Source: Solobacterium sp.
Lineage (GTDB): Bacteria > Bacillota_I > Bacilli_A > Erysipelotrichales > Erysipelotrichaceae
DNA length: 46,632 bases
Direction: 5' to 3'
Assembly: GCA_024698805.1 (NCBI GenBank)
Contig: JAILQT010000078.1
Coordinates: forward strand, 1-46,632
This document shows, piece by piece, positions 39,085-46,632 of this stretch (within the stretch, counting starts at the first letter, position 1; every line of letters begins with the position of its first letter). A program made the position numbers and the translations under genes. The notes under the pieces are model-generated. The model did not search any database. It saw only the letters and a program-made list of their open reading frames with translations, and was not told the DNA's origin.

Positions 39085-39921
39085 TCAGAGCAGCCCGTGC
39101 GGCTTCATCCAGTGGTCTTCCAGGTATCTGCCGAGTCCGTCTTCGGAACAGGTGTATTCCGTTACGGCATCCGCAGCGGATTTCGTATAGTCGCTGCCGT
39201 TCAGGAGGCATACGCCCCAGCCGGCTTCCTTCAGCAGGCCGTAATCGTTGTCCATATCGCCGAAAGCCATGATCTCTTCAACGGGGATGCCGTTGCGCTC
39301 GCTGAATTTGCGCACCGCGAGGCCCTTGTTCACATGCGGGTCCATGAATTCGATGATGCCGGGAGCCGTAAGCGTTGCACTGTATCTCTCACAGGCGAGC
39401 TTTCCGGCAAATTCCGCGACTTCCGCAGTCCTTGCAGGATCGAAGCGGAAGAGGACATTGTAGTTCGGCGCGATGCACAGACGGTCGATGTCATTGCCTG
39501 CGATGATCACGTCCTGGTGGTTCCGCACGGAGGAAGCGTGGATCATCTCGTCGAAATACATCGCGACCATATGGTCTTCCTCATAGATCATCGCGTTGAT
39601 GCCGAGCGGCGCCATCCGGACCAGGATCTCCCGCATCGTATCCGTATCCAGCATATAGTAGCTTTCGGTCTGAGGATGGAACCTGTCCCACAGCTGGCCG
39701 CCGTTCATGCCGATGAGCACATCGAAATCAAAATCCAGGGCCCAGTCGTCTTTCCGGGCGAACATGCTTTTGTTGATCTTCCTCCCGGTCGCAAGACCGA
39801 ACAGGACGCCTTCCTTATGGAGACGCATGATGGCGCTCCTTGTGACGGGCATGATCGCTTCGCCCTTATTGACGATCGTGCCGTCGATATCCGCAAGGAT
39901 CACTTTCAGTTTCTCAATCAT
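39085..39921 (-). CDS. HAD-superfamily hydrolase, Cof/YidA type
   Basis: 278 residues. Motif I is ADIDGT, motif II/III are the TGRKINKS and K-containing GLAVRKF segments and motif IV is AFGDMDNDYGLL. The cap is type C2 (Cof). Family members dephosphorylate sugar phosphates or flavin and pyridoxal phosphates; the specific substrate is unclear. AAGAGGCACAG precedes the ATG. The start overlaps the DUF2974 gene's end by 8 bases. Confidence 0.92.
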   Translation of the reverse strand: MIEKLKVILADIDGTIVNKGEAIMPVTRSAIMRLHKEGVLFGLATGRKINKSMFARKDDWALDFDFDVLIGMNGGQLWDRFHPQTESYYMLDTDTMREILVRMAPLGINAMIYEEDHMVAMYFDEMIHASSVRNHQDVIIAGNDIDRLCIAPNYNVLFRFDPARTAEVAEFAGKLACERYSATLTAPGIIEFMDPHVNKGLAVRKFSERNGIPVEEIMAFGDMDNDYGLLKEAGWGVCLLNGSDYTKSAADAVTEYTCSEDGLGRYLEDHWMKPHGLL

Positions 39922-41044
39922 TCTGTGCCTCTTTCTTCTCGTTGAACAGCATGCCCGTGAGCTCCTGCCATGCAGCGTCTGTCCCGGTCTTTGCGAGCCT
40001 GCCGAGCAGTTCCGCGACTAGTGCCTGCATATCCTTGTCCTTCTTTGAGAAGGCTTTGATGACAGAGGTGGCAGTCAGGATCGGGTTTTTCCTGATCTGG
40101 GCGGTGCGCGTGATGCCCGCCGCGCTGAGCGAATCGAAGACCGTATCGATGAAATCCATCCGCTGTTCATCGGAGATGGATTCCAGCCACTTGTTGAATA
40201 CGTCGATCATGAATACGCTGCCGTCAGACAGTTTATCAGCCTCGACGAACCCGTTCCTGCGTACAGCCCAGGTATAGGGGTTGTGCGATTCAAAATAGGT
40301 GCCGTCACAGCGGATGACCCGGATGTCTTCCGCGCTCTCCAGGAGCAGGCCGAAGATGCCTGTCTCCGGGACGATATGCACGGTCTTCCGGATGATGTCC
40401 TGCATCTCTTCGCTGTCCGAGATCTCGCTGCGGAAACCGGGACCGTCGTTCGAATAGACCCTGACGATCCTGTCACGGATCTGCGGATCGCAGAATGCGG
40501 CGCTGTAGACAGCGAGGTTGCCGCCCTTGGAGTGGCCGCCGCAGATGATCTTCGACGCATCGCGGATATGGGGCAGCTCCATATACCTTACCGCCATGTT
40601 CTGCGCCGGGGCCGGGGCTTTGACCGTCATGCAGAAGTCTTCGCGCCAGCCGGTGATCGTGCTGTCCGTCCCGCGGAATGCGATGAAGATGACCGTATCG
40701 CTCAGATGGAACGTAACGGCACTGAACTGCACATGGTTCTCATCATCAATGATATTCGAATAATGGCTCACGCCGACGGTGCCGAAACGCACGCTGTCTG
40801 CCGCAGCGAGGAGCACAGGCTTCGGATCGTATTCGATATAGGACTGGTCATAGCCGGCTTCGTTATAGTGCCTGCTTAATTCTTTGATCGTGATCATTTC
40901 CCCGTAAGAGATCAGATCGTTCATATTCGTATAGGCAAGTTCGGACAGTATGAGGTTGTCCGTTTCATTGAACGGTTCCTTCTGAAAGGGGAGGTCGCCC
41001 CTCCATTCGATATAGTCCAGTATATTGCTGTATTTCCTGCTCAT
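39914..41044 (-). CDS. DUF2974/Mbeg1-like lipase-fold protein
   Basis: 376 residues. The lipase-like core has FIAFRGTDSTITGWREDF (oxyanion strand and turn) near 130, the nucleophile elbow GGHSKGGNLA near 178, and SNDGPGF near 205, a typical DUF2974 block. A late histidine is in YFESHNPY near 270. The protein opens with NILDYIEWRGDLPF, typical of the family in gut Bacillota. The family resembles class 3 lipases, but substrates are unknown. First gene of the operon, with an extended -10 promoter. Confidence 0.87.
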   Translation of the reverse strand: MSRKYSNILDYIEWRGDLPFQKEPFNETDNLILSELAYTNMNDLISYGEMITIKELSRHYNEAGYDQSYIEYDPKPVLLAAADSVRFGTVGVSHYSNIIDDENHVQFSAVTFHLSDTVIFIAFRGTDSTITGWREDFCMTVKAPAPAQNMAVRYMELPHIRDASKIICGGHSKGGNLAVYSAAFCDPQIRDRIVRVYSNDGPGFRSEISDSEEMQDIIRKTVHIVPETGIFGLLLESAEDIRVIRCDGTYFESHNPYTWAVRRNGFVEADKLSDGSVFMIDVFNKWLESISDEQRMDFIDTVFDSLSAAGITRTAQIRKNPILTATSVIKAFSKKDKDMQALVAELLGRLAKTGTDAAWQELTGMLFNEKKEAQND

Positions 41045-41073
41045 AGTTCAAGACCTTTCCCTGAGTCCTCACT

Positions 41074-41082
41074 ATTATAGCA
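41074..41082 (-). promoter_or_regulatory. Extended -10 promoter of the DUF2974-HAD-PTP operon
   Basis: On the minus strand TGC-TATAAT, 30 bases before the start codon. No clear -35, which is common with a TGn extension. The remaining intergenic region (41083-41208) carries no clear promoter for the divergent IIB gene that I can defend. Confidence 0.6.
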
Positions 41083-41208
41083 TTATGTTCACGCATGCAC
41101 ATTCCCGCCTGCCCGCATGTGCTGCGGCGGTCCTTAAGATTTGCTTTATCCATGGACAGGAAGACAGAAAAGAATTATTCTTTAAGCAGATAACAGGAGG
41201 AAATCATA

Positions 41209-41517
41209 ATGGCAGATAAAAGGATCGTATTGTTCTGTGCCGGCGGTATGTCCACAAGCCTTCTCGTAAACAAGATGAGGGAAGCCGCAGTGTCAGCCGG
41301 GAAGAATTACAGCATCGACGCATACGGACTCGGACAGGTCGACACGTACGGACCTGAGGCTGACTGCATCCTGCTGGGACCGCAGGTCCGCTATGCACTG
41401 AAGCAGCTCCAGGAGAAATTCCCGGGCAAACCGATCGACGGGATCGACATGAGGGTCTACGGGACGATGAACGGCAAGGCCGCCATCGAGATCGCAAGGA
41501 AACTTCTCAACGACTGA
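41209..41517 (+). CDS. PTS lactose/cellobiose-family IIB component (orphan)
   Basis: 102 residues of the CelA/ChbB/LicB type. The phosphocysteine lies in LFCAGGMSTSLLV (Cys10). The domain then follows the family to the end, with GPQVRYAL in the middle. Such IIB proteins pass phosphate from IIA to a sugar in the IIC channel. No IIA or IIC gene is next to it, which is unusual. AGGAGG is 8 bases upstream. Next comes a gene whose start is buried in a hairpin. It may serve a IIC encoded elsewhere or act in regulation. Confidence 0.92.
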   Translation: MADKRIVLFCAGGMSTSLLVNKMREAAVSAGKNYSIDAYGLGQVDTYGPEADCILLGPQVRYALKQLQEKFPGKPIDGIDMRVYGTMNGKAAIEIARKLLND

Positions 41518-41545
41518 ATAAAAAAACGGCATCACCGCAAAAGAG

Positions 41546-41593
41546 GCAAATATATGTATCGGAGGTATCCGAAATGCATATATTTGCTTTTTT
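41546..41593 (+). terminator. Terminator-like hairpin enclosing the next gene's RBS and start codon
   Basis: GCAAATATATG (41546-41556) and CATATATTTGC (41577-41587) pair perfectly, extended by an A-T and a G-T pair, and six T follow. Inside is a second hairpin, TCGGA-GGTA-TCCGA (41559-41572). The GGAGG (41561-41565) is in the inner hairpin and the ATG (41574-41576) in the outer stem. It can end the IIB transcript and block translation of the following gene. Confidence 0.8.
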
Positions 41594-42161
41594 ACTGCCG
41601 GAGATGTCGTATCTGCAGAAACAGGAGATCGCTGCCGGGAAGGAGAACGGTCTCGGAAAGAAGACGCTGCTGTATGAAAGCAGGCTCCTGAATCATGAAA
41701 AGATGCATGAGATCCGGCTGGCGCTGGAGCACGGCGTGAATGAAAAGGGAGTCCGCGCGATGCGGAAACTGCACAGCGCACAGGAGATGGCGGTGCTGCG
41801 CAGAAGGCTGGAAAAGGGGGAGCTTGTATCCGGAAGGAGCCTCTATGTGCCGGCAGTCCTGGTCATGACTGCAGTGCTGACACTGGTCTTTGATATGCTG
41901 GCGTACAGGAAGCCGTACCTGCGGCTGCGCTGCAGCGAGACGGAGATCGAAGAAGGAAGCGTCTTCGACCCTGCGGCCTATATCCTGGACTATTCCATGA
42001 AGGGCGGCACCCTGATCCTGCCGCATGACGTGGATACGTCCGGGGAGCGGGACGTGATCGCGGTCTATACACTGGAAAACGGCAGGGAAAAGATCACGAA
42101 GACCCTGTATATCCGCATACGGAAAAAAGACCCGGAGGGTCTTTCGAAAGGTCTCAGATGA
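41574..42161 (+). CDS. Single-pass membrane protein with helical repeats and extracellular Ig-like (DUF5011-like) domain
   Basis: 195 residues. The cytosolic part (about 1-85) has helical repeats of the type EKMHEIRLALEHGVNEKGV and SAQEMAVLRRRLEKG, a motif seen in several gut Bacillota proteins. One membrane helix follows (about 90-110, YVPAVLVMTAVLTLVF). The C-terminal part (about 115-185) reads as a bacterial Ig-like domain: ETEIEEGSVFDPAAYI, GTLILPHDVDTSGERD-type strands and a closing TKTLYIRI. Probably a small surface or sensor protein; function unknown. A second possible start at 41604 has a poorly placed RBS. Its 3' end overlaps serA's end by 8 bases. Confidence 0.68.
   Translation: MHIFAFLLPEMSYLQKQEIAAGKENGLGKKTLLYESRLLNHEKMHEIRLALEHGVNEKGVRAMRKLHSAQEMAVLRRRLEKGELVSGRSLYVPAVLVMTAVLTLVFDMLAYRKPYLRLRCSETEIEEGSVFDPAAYILDYSMKGGTLILPHDVDTSGERDVIAVYTLENGREKITKTLYIRIRKKDPEGLSKGLR
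42123..42144 (-). terminator. Terminator of serC-serA inside the end of the convergent gene
   Basis: On the minus strand AAAGACCC-TCC-GGGTCTTT is followed by a run of T. It lies within the last codons of the plus-strand membrane protein gene. Confidence 0.8.
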
Positions 42162-43314
42162 CGCGTACCCGGATGATGCCTTCGACGCTTCTGAGGTGCT
42201 CGATCAGCGCATCGTTGGTCTCGGATTCCAGGTCGAACATGGAATAGGCGAATCTGCCGCGTGAAGCGTTCGTCATGTTCGCGATGTTGATATGGTCCTT
42301 CGCGAAAGCGGACGTGACCTGGCCGATCATGTTCGGGATATTCTCATGCATGACGGCGACGCGGGAAACCGTAGTCTTTTTCCCCATATCGCATGCAGGA
42401 TAATTGACGCTGTTGCGGATATTGCCGTTCTCGATGAAGTCGATGACTTCCTCGACTGCCATATGCGCACAGTTTTCCTCGGCTTCTTCCGTGCTTGCGC
42501 CGAGGTGCGGCGTCGTGATGACGTTGGGCATATGCATGACTGCGGGGTTGGGGAAGTCTGTGACATAGCGTCTGACTTTCCCGGCCTCGAGCGCCACTTT
42601 CATATCTGCATCGTTGACAAGCGTGTCCCTTGCGAAGTTCAGGATGACGACGCCGTCCTGCATCATGGAGAACGCCTTGGTATTGATCATGCCCTTTGTC
42701 TTGTCTGTCGCCGGGACATGGACGGTGATGTATTCGCATTCACGGAAGATCTCTTCCGCGCTGGAAGCGTGCTTGATGCTTCTGGACAGCATCCATGCGT
42801 TCTTGACGGACATGAACGGGTCGTAGCCGTAGACTTCCATGCCGAGTTTCGTGCATGCATTCGCGACTTCGATGCCGATCGCACCGAGGCCGATAACGCC
42901 GAGCTTCCTGCCGGAGATCTCATTGCCTGCGAACTGCTTCTTGGCTTTTTCCATATCCTTGGCGATCGTCTCGTCTTCGGTATTGGACCTGCACCACTCG
43001 ATGCCGCCGACGATGTCCCTGCTTGCCAGCAGGATGCCTGCGATCACGAGTTCCTTGACGGCGTTGGCATTCGCACCGGGCGTATTGAATACGACGATGC
43101 CTTTTTCCGCGCATTTCTCGAGCGGGATATTGTTTACGCCTGCGCCTGCCCTGGAGATGCAGAGCAGTTCATCGGAGAATTCCATCTCGTGCATGTTCGC
43201 GCTTCTTACCAGGATCGCATCCGCTTTCTGCGGATCTTCTGTCAGATGCCAGTCAGCCTTGAGGAGGCGGAGTCCTTCTTTGGAGATATTGTTCAGTGTA
43301 TGAACCAGGGGCAT
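42154..43314 (-). CDS. serA: D-3-phosphoglycerate dehydrogenase
   Basis: First step of serine synthesis: oxidises 3-phosphoglycerate with NAD. 386 residues, with the D-hydroxyacid dehydrogenase layout. NAD loop KLGVIGLGAIGIEVA is near 140; catalytic arginine is in NFARDTLVN near 230, glutamate follows about 30 residues later (FPNPAVMHMPN region), and histidine is in TTPHLGASTEEAEE near 280. A C-terminal ACT domain (about 315-386) suggests serine feedback. It starts 2 bases after serC's stop, so the pair is cotranscribed. It is the short form of the family. Confidence 0.96.
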   Translation of the reverse strand: MPLVHTLNNISKEGLRLLKADWHLTEDPQKADAILVRSANMHEMEFSDELLCISRAGAGVNNIPLEKCAEKGIVVFNTPGANANAVKELVIAGILLASRDIVGGIEWCRSNTEDETIAKDMEKAKKQFAGNEISGRKLGVIGLGAIGIEVANACTKLGMEVYGYDPFMSVKNAWMLSRSIKHASSAEEIFRECEYITVHVPATDKTKGMINTKAFSMMQDGVVILNFARDTLVNDADMKVALEAGKVRRYVTDFPNPAVMHMPNVITTPHLGASTEEAEENCAHMAVEEVIDFIENGNIRNSVNYPACDMGKKTTVSRVAVMHENIPNMIGQVTSAFAKDHINIANMTNASRGRFAYSMFDLESETNDALIEHLRSVEGIIRVRVI

Positions 43315-43316
43315 GA

Positions 43317-44405
43317 TCAGTTTCCTCCGTTCGCTTTCTCAAACTCACGCATGAATCCAACGAGCTTCTCGACGCCTTCGATCGGCATCGCATTGTAGAT
43401 GCTTGCACGCATGCCGCCGACGGAACGGTGTCCCTTCAGGTTGACGAAGCCTGCTTCTTCCGCTTCTTTGATGAACTTCTTGTCCAGGTCCGCATCGCCT
43501 GTAACGAACGGGACGTTCATCAGCGACCTGTCCTTCTTTTCGACAGTTCCCTTGAACATTTTGCTTTCATCGAGGAAATCGTAGAGGATCTTTGCCTTGG
43601 CTTCGTTCCTCTTCTTCATCTCTTCCAGGCCGCCCTGTGCCTTCAGCCACTTGAAGACGTTGCCGCACATGTAGATCGTATAGACAGGCGGGGTATTGTG
43701 GAGGGAGCCGGATGTGACATAGGTGTCATATTTCAGCATTGTCGGTGTTCCTTCCAGAACGTCCTTCCTGACGAGGTCTTCGCGGATGATGACGATCGCG
43801 CAGCCTGCGGGACCGACATTCTTCTGCACGCCGCCCCAGAGGATGCCGAATTTGGAGACATCCAGCGGTTCGCTCAGGAAACAGGAAGAGATATCCGCTA
43901 CGAGCGGTTTGCCCTTTGTATCCGGCAGTTCATGATAGACCGTACCGTAGATCGTATTGTTCAGACAGATATAGACATAGTCGGCGTCTTCGTCGATGGG
44001 AAGATCGCTGCAGTCAGGAATATAGGAGAACGTCCTGTCCGCGCTGGATGCGATCGCGTTTGCAGTACCGTACATCTTCGCTTCCTGCCATGCCTTCTTC
44101 GCCCACTGGCCTGTGATGATATAATCGCCTACTTTATTGACGAACAGGTTCATCGGCACCATCGCAAACTGCACATGGCCGCCGCCCTGGATAAAAAGCA
44201 CTTTGTAGTTGTCGGGGATATTCATCAGATCTCTCAGATCCTGTTCAGCTGTATCGATAATATTCTGGAACAGTGAGGAACGATGGCTGATCTCCATAAC
44301 GGACATTCCGCTGCCCTGATAATCAAGCATCTCCTCTGCAGCTTCTTTTAAAACGGATTCCGGCATGACTGCAGGACCTGCCGAAAAATTGTAGACACGT
44401 TTCAT
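43317..44405 (-). CDS. serC: Phosphoserine aminotransferase
   Basis: Second step of serine synthesis, PLP-dependent transfer of an amino group from glutamate to 3-phosphohydroxypyruvate. 362 residues. VYNFSAGPAVMPESVL opens the protein, QGGGHVQFAMVPMN binds cofactor and FGILWGGVQKNVGPAG holds the PLP lysine (in QKN). RSVGGMRASIYNAMP near the end is the substrate loop. The ATG at 44405 follows GGGAGG; a longer in-frame reading has no RBS. First gene of serC-serA. Confidence 0.97.
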   Translation of the reverse strand: MKRVYNFSAGPAVMPESVLKEAAEEMLDYQGSGMSVMEISHRSSLFQNIIDTAEQDLRDLMNIPDNYKVLFIQGGGHVQFAMVPMNLFVNKVGDYIITGQWAKKAWQEAKMYGTANAIASSADRTFSYIPDCSDLPIDEDADYVYICLNNTIYGTVYHELPDTKGKPLVADISSCFLSEPLDVSKFGILWGGVQKNVGPAGCAIVIIREDLVRKDVLEGTPTMLKYDTYVTSGSLHNTPPVYTIYMCGNVFKWLKAQGGLEEMKKRNEAKAKILYDFLDESKMFKGTVEKKDRSLMNVPFVTGDADLDKKFIKEAEEAGFVNLKGHRSVGGMRASIYNAMPIEGVEKLVGFMREFEKANGGN

Positions 44406-44429
44406 TGCTAACCTCCCGTATACTTGAAA

Positions 44430-44458
44430 ATTATACTTATTTCTTCCGATATGTCCAA
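44430..44458 (-). promoter_or_regulatory. Promoter of serC-serA
   Basis: TTGGAC-17-TATAAT on the minus strand, 24 bases before the start codon. The -35 overlaps the T-run of the preceding terminator. Confidence 0.82.
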
Positions 44459-44488
44459 AAAAAGATGTGCAAAAACAGGCACATCTTT
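44454..44488 (-). terminator. Terminator of the D,D-carboxypeptidase gene
   Basis: On the minus strand AAAGATGTGC-CTGTTTTT-GCACATCTTT followed by more T. The stem sequence resembles that of the repeats at 35871 and 37399. Confidence 0.85.
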
Positions 44489-44527
44489 CGAAAAAAACAT
44501 ATGTAAGCACTTACACCCGGGGCGTTG

Positions 44528-45700
44528 TCACTCAAACGGGGAAATTAGTCCATTGAGATATTCTTCAAGCCACAGATCTTCGCATACCGGGACGCTGATC
44601 TCCTTTTCATACATGACCGCATCGTTCTGGACGATCTTTACAGTCCCGTGCAGGTCTTCCCTGTCTGTCAGGGGGCCGTACAGGGATTCGGGCAGGTCGA
44701 TCTGCAGTTCATAGGAATCATCCAGATCCATCGTGACCGTCTCGTCTGCCTTCAGGTCATACGTTTCCGTGCCGAAGGGGTAGACGAACTCGACGGAACG
44801 GTATGTCTTATCCTGTTCCACCGCCGTAGCAGGACGCCAGCTGTCATTGATGTCCTGCAGGAGCTTCGCAGCGTCGTAGATATGCGACGGGGTGCTGATC
44901 GAGCCGGCAGCGTGCGCGGTCACGATGACCAGGTCCATGCCGTTGAGGGATGCCCAGTAGGCCATGCAGTGTTCCGCACCGTATGTGAAGCCGGTCTTCG
45001 CACCGATGAACCCCGGCACTTCGGAACCGGTAGCTTTGATCGCGCTGAATGCCGTGGACTGCATCTCCAGGGTGCTGCCGTCGGCCATCGGCCCGGTCGT
45101 ATATTCCGCCGCCGAGAAGATCGTGCGGAACGTTTCGTTCCGGATGCAGTATTTCAGAAGCTTTGAAAGATCCCTGCATGTCGTATAGTGGTCCGCCTCA
45201 TCCAACCCGGTCATGTTCACGAAATGCGTGCTGTCCATGCCGAGTTCCTGCGCTTTCCGGTTCATCAGTTCCGCGTAGGCTTCCTGCGAACCGGCGATAT
45301 GCAGCGCCAGCGTATTGGAGGCGTCCGCCCCGGAGGGAAGCGCGATCCCGTACAGCAGTTCCAGGACGGTAGGCGTATCGCCTTCCTTGAAGCCTGCGAC
45401 CGACGCATTGGCCTCGGTCAGCCCGTCGAGGGCTTCGTGCGTAACGGTGATCCTTTCGGAATAATCGCTGATATTCTCGATCGCGATCAGGGCTGTCATC
45501 ATCTTTGTCATGGATGCGGGATAGATCCTGGCATCCGCATTTTTCTCACTGAGCACCTGGTCCGTATCCGCGTCGATCACGATCGCGTAATCGCTGACCA
45601 GCCGGTCCGTCAGGGCCGGGTCGCCCTCGGCGTATACGTCGCAAAAAACAGTGACACCCATGAATATACAGAGTAATATGTTTGTAAGTTTTCTGACCAT
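44528..45700 (-). CDS. D-alanyl-D-alanine carboxypeptidase (PBP5/DacF-like)
   Basis: 390 residues, secreted. A signal peptide of about 23 residues (KLTNILLCIFMGVTVF) ends near VYA-EG. The serine is in ASMTKMM (SxxK) near 63. The second motif reads LPSGADASN, where many relatives have SGN. KTG is in IGAKTGFTYG near 215. A C-terminal beta domain (about 270-390) follows as in PBP5, but no amphipathic membrane-anchor helix is evident. It trims the terminal D-Ala of peptidoglycan stems. The ATG at 45700 is chosen because it precedes the signal peptide; there is no Shine-Dalgarno, and TATAAT ends only 6 bases upstream. Confidence 0.9.
   Translation of the reverse strand: MVRKLTNILLCIFMGVTVFCDVYAEGDPALTDRLVSDYAIVIDADTDQVLSEKNADARIYPASMTKMMTALIAIENISDYSERITVTHEALDGLTEANASVAGFKEGDTPTVLELLYGIALPSGADASNTLALHIAGSQEAYAELMNRKAQELGMDSTHFVNMTGLDEADHYTTCRDLSKLLKYCIRNETFRTIFSAAEYTTGPMADGSTLEMQSTAFSAIKATGSEVPGFIGAKTGFTYGAEHCMAYWASLNGMDLVIVTAHAAGSISTPSHIYDAAKLLQDINDSWRPATAVEQDKTYRSVEFVYPFGTETYDLKADETVTMDLDDSYELQIDLPESLYGPLTDREDLHGTVKIVQNDAVMYEKEISVPVCEDLWLEEYLNGLISPFE
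45651..45679 (+). promoter_or_regulatory. Candidate promoter of luxS-mtnN inside the dac gene start
   Basis: GTGACA-17-TAATAT, running opposite to and within the first codons of the carboxypeptidase gene. The luxS leader would be about 44 bases. Confidence 0.55.
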
Positions 45701-45712
45701 GAGGTCATTATA
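45694..45712. promoter_or_regulatory. dac -10 box and TGACC-N4-GGTCA palindrome over the start codon
   Basis: TATAAT (45707-45712, minus strand) ends 6 bases before the dac ATG, so the transcript should begin at or next to the ATG. The perfect inverted repeat TGACC-ATGA-GGTCA (45694-45707) covers the ATG and lies in the luxS leader, a possible operator for both genes. Confidence 0.55.
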
Positions 45713-45729
45713 CACGAAAGGAAACACGA

Positions 45730-46215
45730 ATGGAAAAAATCGCGAGCTTTACAGTGAACCACCTGGTGCTTGAACCGGGCATATATGTATCCAGGAAAGA
45801 CCATTTCCGGGATACGGTCATCACGACGTTCGACCTGCGGATGACAGCGCCGAACAAAGAGCCTGTCATGAATACCGCGGAGATCCACACGGTCGAGCAT
45901 CTCGGTGCGACGTTCCTGCGCAACGACCCGCAGTGGAAGGACAGGACCGTCTATTTCGGACCGATGGGATGCAGGACAGGGTTCTACCTCCTGCTGGAAG
46001 GGGACCTGGCTTCTGAGGATATCGTCCCCCTGGTCCGGGACATGTTTGCATTCATCCGGGATTTTGAAGGGGATATCCCGGGTGCGGCCGCGAGGGACTG
46101 CGGCAACTATCTGGATATGAACCTTCCCATGGCAAAGTATCATGCGGAAAGGTATCTGGAGAATACGCTCAGGAATATAGATAAGATGCATATGCATTAC
46201 CAGGAGGGGGAATGA
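45730..46215 (+). CDS. luxS: S-ribosylhomocysteine lyase
   Basis: 161 residues. Cleaves S-ribosylhomocysteine to homocysteine and DPD, the AI-2 precursor. The metal-binding HTVEH is near residue 57, GPMGCRTGFY holds the catalytic cysteine near 83 and DCGNYLDMNL gives the third ligand near 125. AAAGGAAA is the RBS. It overlaps mtnN by 4 bases; the two enzymes act in sequence. The AI-2E-family permease at 8448 could but need not export the product. Confidence 0.97.
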   Translation: MEKIASFTVNHLVLEPGIYVSRKDHFRDTVITTFDLRMTAPNKEPVMNTAEIHTVEHLGATFLRNDPQWKDRTVYFGPMGCRTGFYLLLEGDLASEDIVPLVRDMFAFIRDFEGDIPGAAARDCGNYLDMNLPMAKYHAERYLENTLRNIDKMHMHYQEGE

Positions 46216-46632
46216 AAGTCGGTATCATCGGTGCGATGGCAGTCGAGGTCAGGCTGCTGATCGAGGCAATGGAGGAAAAAACGGCACATACTTACGCGAC
46301 ACGCACGTTTTATGAAGGCCGCATCCGGGGCACGGAAGCCGTCGTCGTACAGTGCGGCATCGGCAAGATCAACGCCGCGCTCTGCGTGCAGGTCCTGAAG
46401 GATATGTTCAATGTTGACTGCGTCATCAATACCGGCGTTGCCGGATCCCTGAACAACGACATCGATATCGGCGATATCGTCATTTCCAGGGATGCCGTCC
46501 AGCATGATTTCTCCGTCGGCGGGCTCGGCTATCCGCCCGGAAAGATCCCGGGCATCGATACGGCTGCGTTTGCGGCGGATGAAAGGCTTGTGCGGAAGAT
46601 CGCGGAAACGACACGCAGCTGCCTGAAGGATA
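46212..46632 (+). CDS. mtnN: 5'-methylthioadenosine/S-adenosylhomocysteine nucleosidase (3' end outside window)
   Basis: The first 140 residues are present. KVGIIGAMAVEVRLL, the CGIGKINAAL loop and NTGVAGSLNNDIDIGD are the nucleosidase signatures; DAVQHDFSVGGLGYPPG follows. The enzyme releases adenine from S-adenosylhomocysteine and feeds luxS. Its ATG overlaps the luxS stop. The last bases of the window cut the gene at about 60% of the usual length of 230 residues. Confidence 0.95.
   Translation, partial: MKVGIIGAMAVEVRLLIEAMEEKTAHTYATRTFYEGRIRGTEAVVVQCGIGKINAALCVQVLKDMFNVDCVINTGVAGSLNNDIDIGDIVISRDAVQHDFSVGGLGYPPGKIPGIDTAAFAADERLVRKIAETTRSCLKD

Noticed and set aside
44461-44488. Third copy of the 54-bp repeat, because its stem also reads GATGTGC..GCACATC
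   Set aside because: Only the terminator stem is alike; loop and flanks differ, so convergence of terminator sequence is enough to explain it.
1-46632. CRISPR array or classical toxin-antitoxin locus
   Set aside because: No regularly spaced repeats and no recognisable cas or toxin-antitoxin pairs were seen on either strand.

Overview
This window comes from a bacterial chromosome, most likely a low-to-mid-GC Gram-positive (Bacillota) gut-type organism. The signs are strong AGGAGG-type ribosome binding sites, an S-box-like SAM riboswitch before metK, an rplM-rpsI unit, a CcpA-type cre site, a LuxS/Pfs pair and Rho-independent terminators after most units. By eye the base composition is slightly above 50% GC. 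An Erysipelotrichia-like host is my best guess, but this is inference and not shown by a marker gene.

Layout. 1-2100: cardiolipin synthase, then a Ser-Asp-Gly tRNA operon on the minus strand. 2106-6040: a two-domain GDPD/lysophospholipase fusion (minus), a UMF1-type MFS transporter and a bacterial-type PARG/macrodomain protein. 6109-8370: an Rpn-type PD-(D/E)XK nuclease and metK under a pseudoknotted SAM riboswitch. 8448-13967: AI-2E-family permease, FemAB-type aminoacyltransferase, then a PAP2 phosphatase / spermidine-synthase-like / glycosyltransferase operon whose last product carries a C-terminal MarR-like winged helix. 14047-17381: a small SSB-like protein translationally coupled to a 996-residue envelope protein built of Cna-B-like beta domains. 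17464-18403: rplM-rpsI.

18513-34332 is the most striking part: fourteen same-strand genes, mostly overlapping, in two transcription units. It centres on a P1B-type ATPase with an arginine-rich N-terminus and no CPx motif, coupled to an 87-residue hydrophobic/coiled protein (DUF6110-like). That pair resembles the core of ferrosome (iron storage organelle) loci. Around it are two heterodimeric ABC transporter pairs (one CydDC-like, one YbtPQ/IrtAB-like), three L-2-amino-thiazoline-4-carboxylate-hydrolase-family proteins, two small-molecule methyltransferases, two alpha/beta hydrolases (one fused to a methyltransferase) and two related four-helix membrane proteins. Both units are preceded by a shared palindrome, GTTAGT-N4-ACTAAC (three copies), so I read them as one regulon for metal, probably iron, handling.

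34384-37427: a catabolite-controlled esterase-like lipoprotein and an AT-rich DUF4143 ATPase gene that sits between two 54-bp identical direct repeats and behind two 24-bp dyads spaced 84 bp apart. 37474-42161: M42 peptidase, a minus-strand DUF2974/HAD/LMW-PTP operon, an orphan PTS IIB and a membrane protein whose start codon lies inside a terminator-like hairpin. 42123-46632: serC-serA (minus), a D,D-carboxypeptidase with an apparently leaderless start, then luxS and mtnN (cut by the window end). metK, luxS and mtnN together cover most of the activated methyl cycle.
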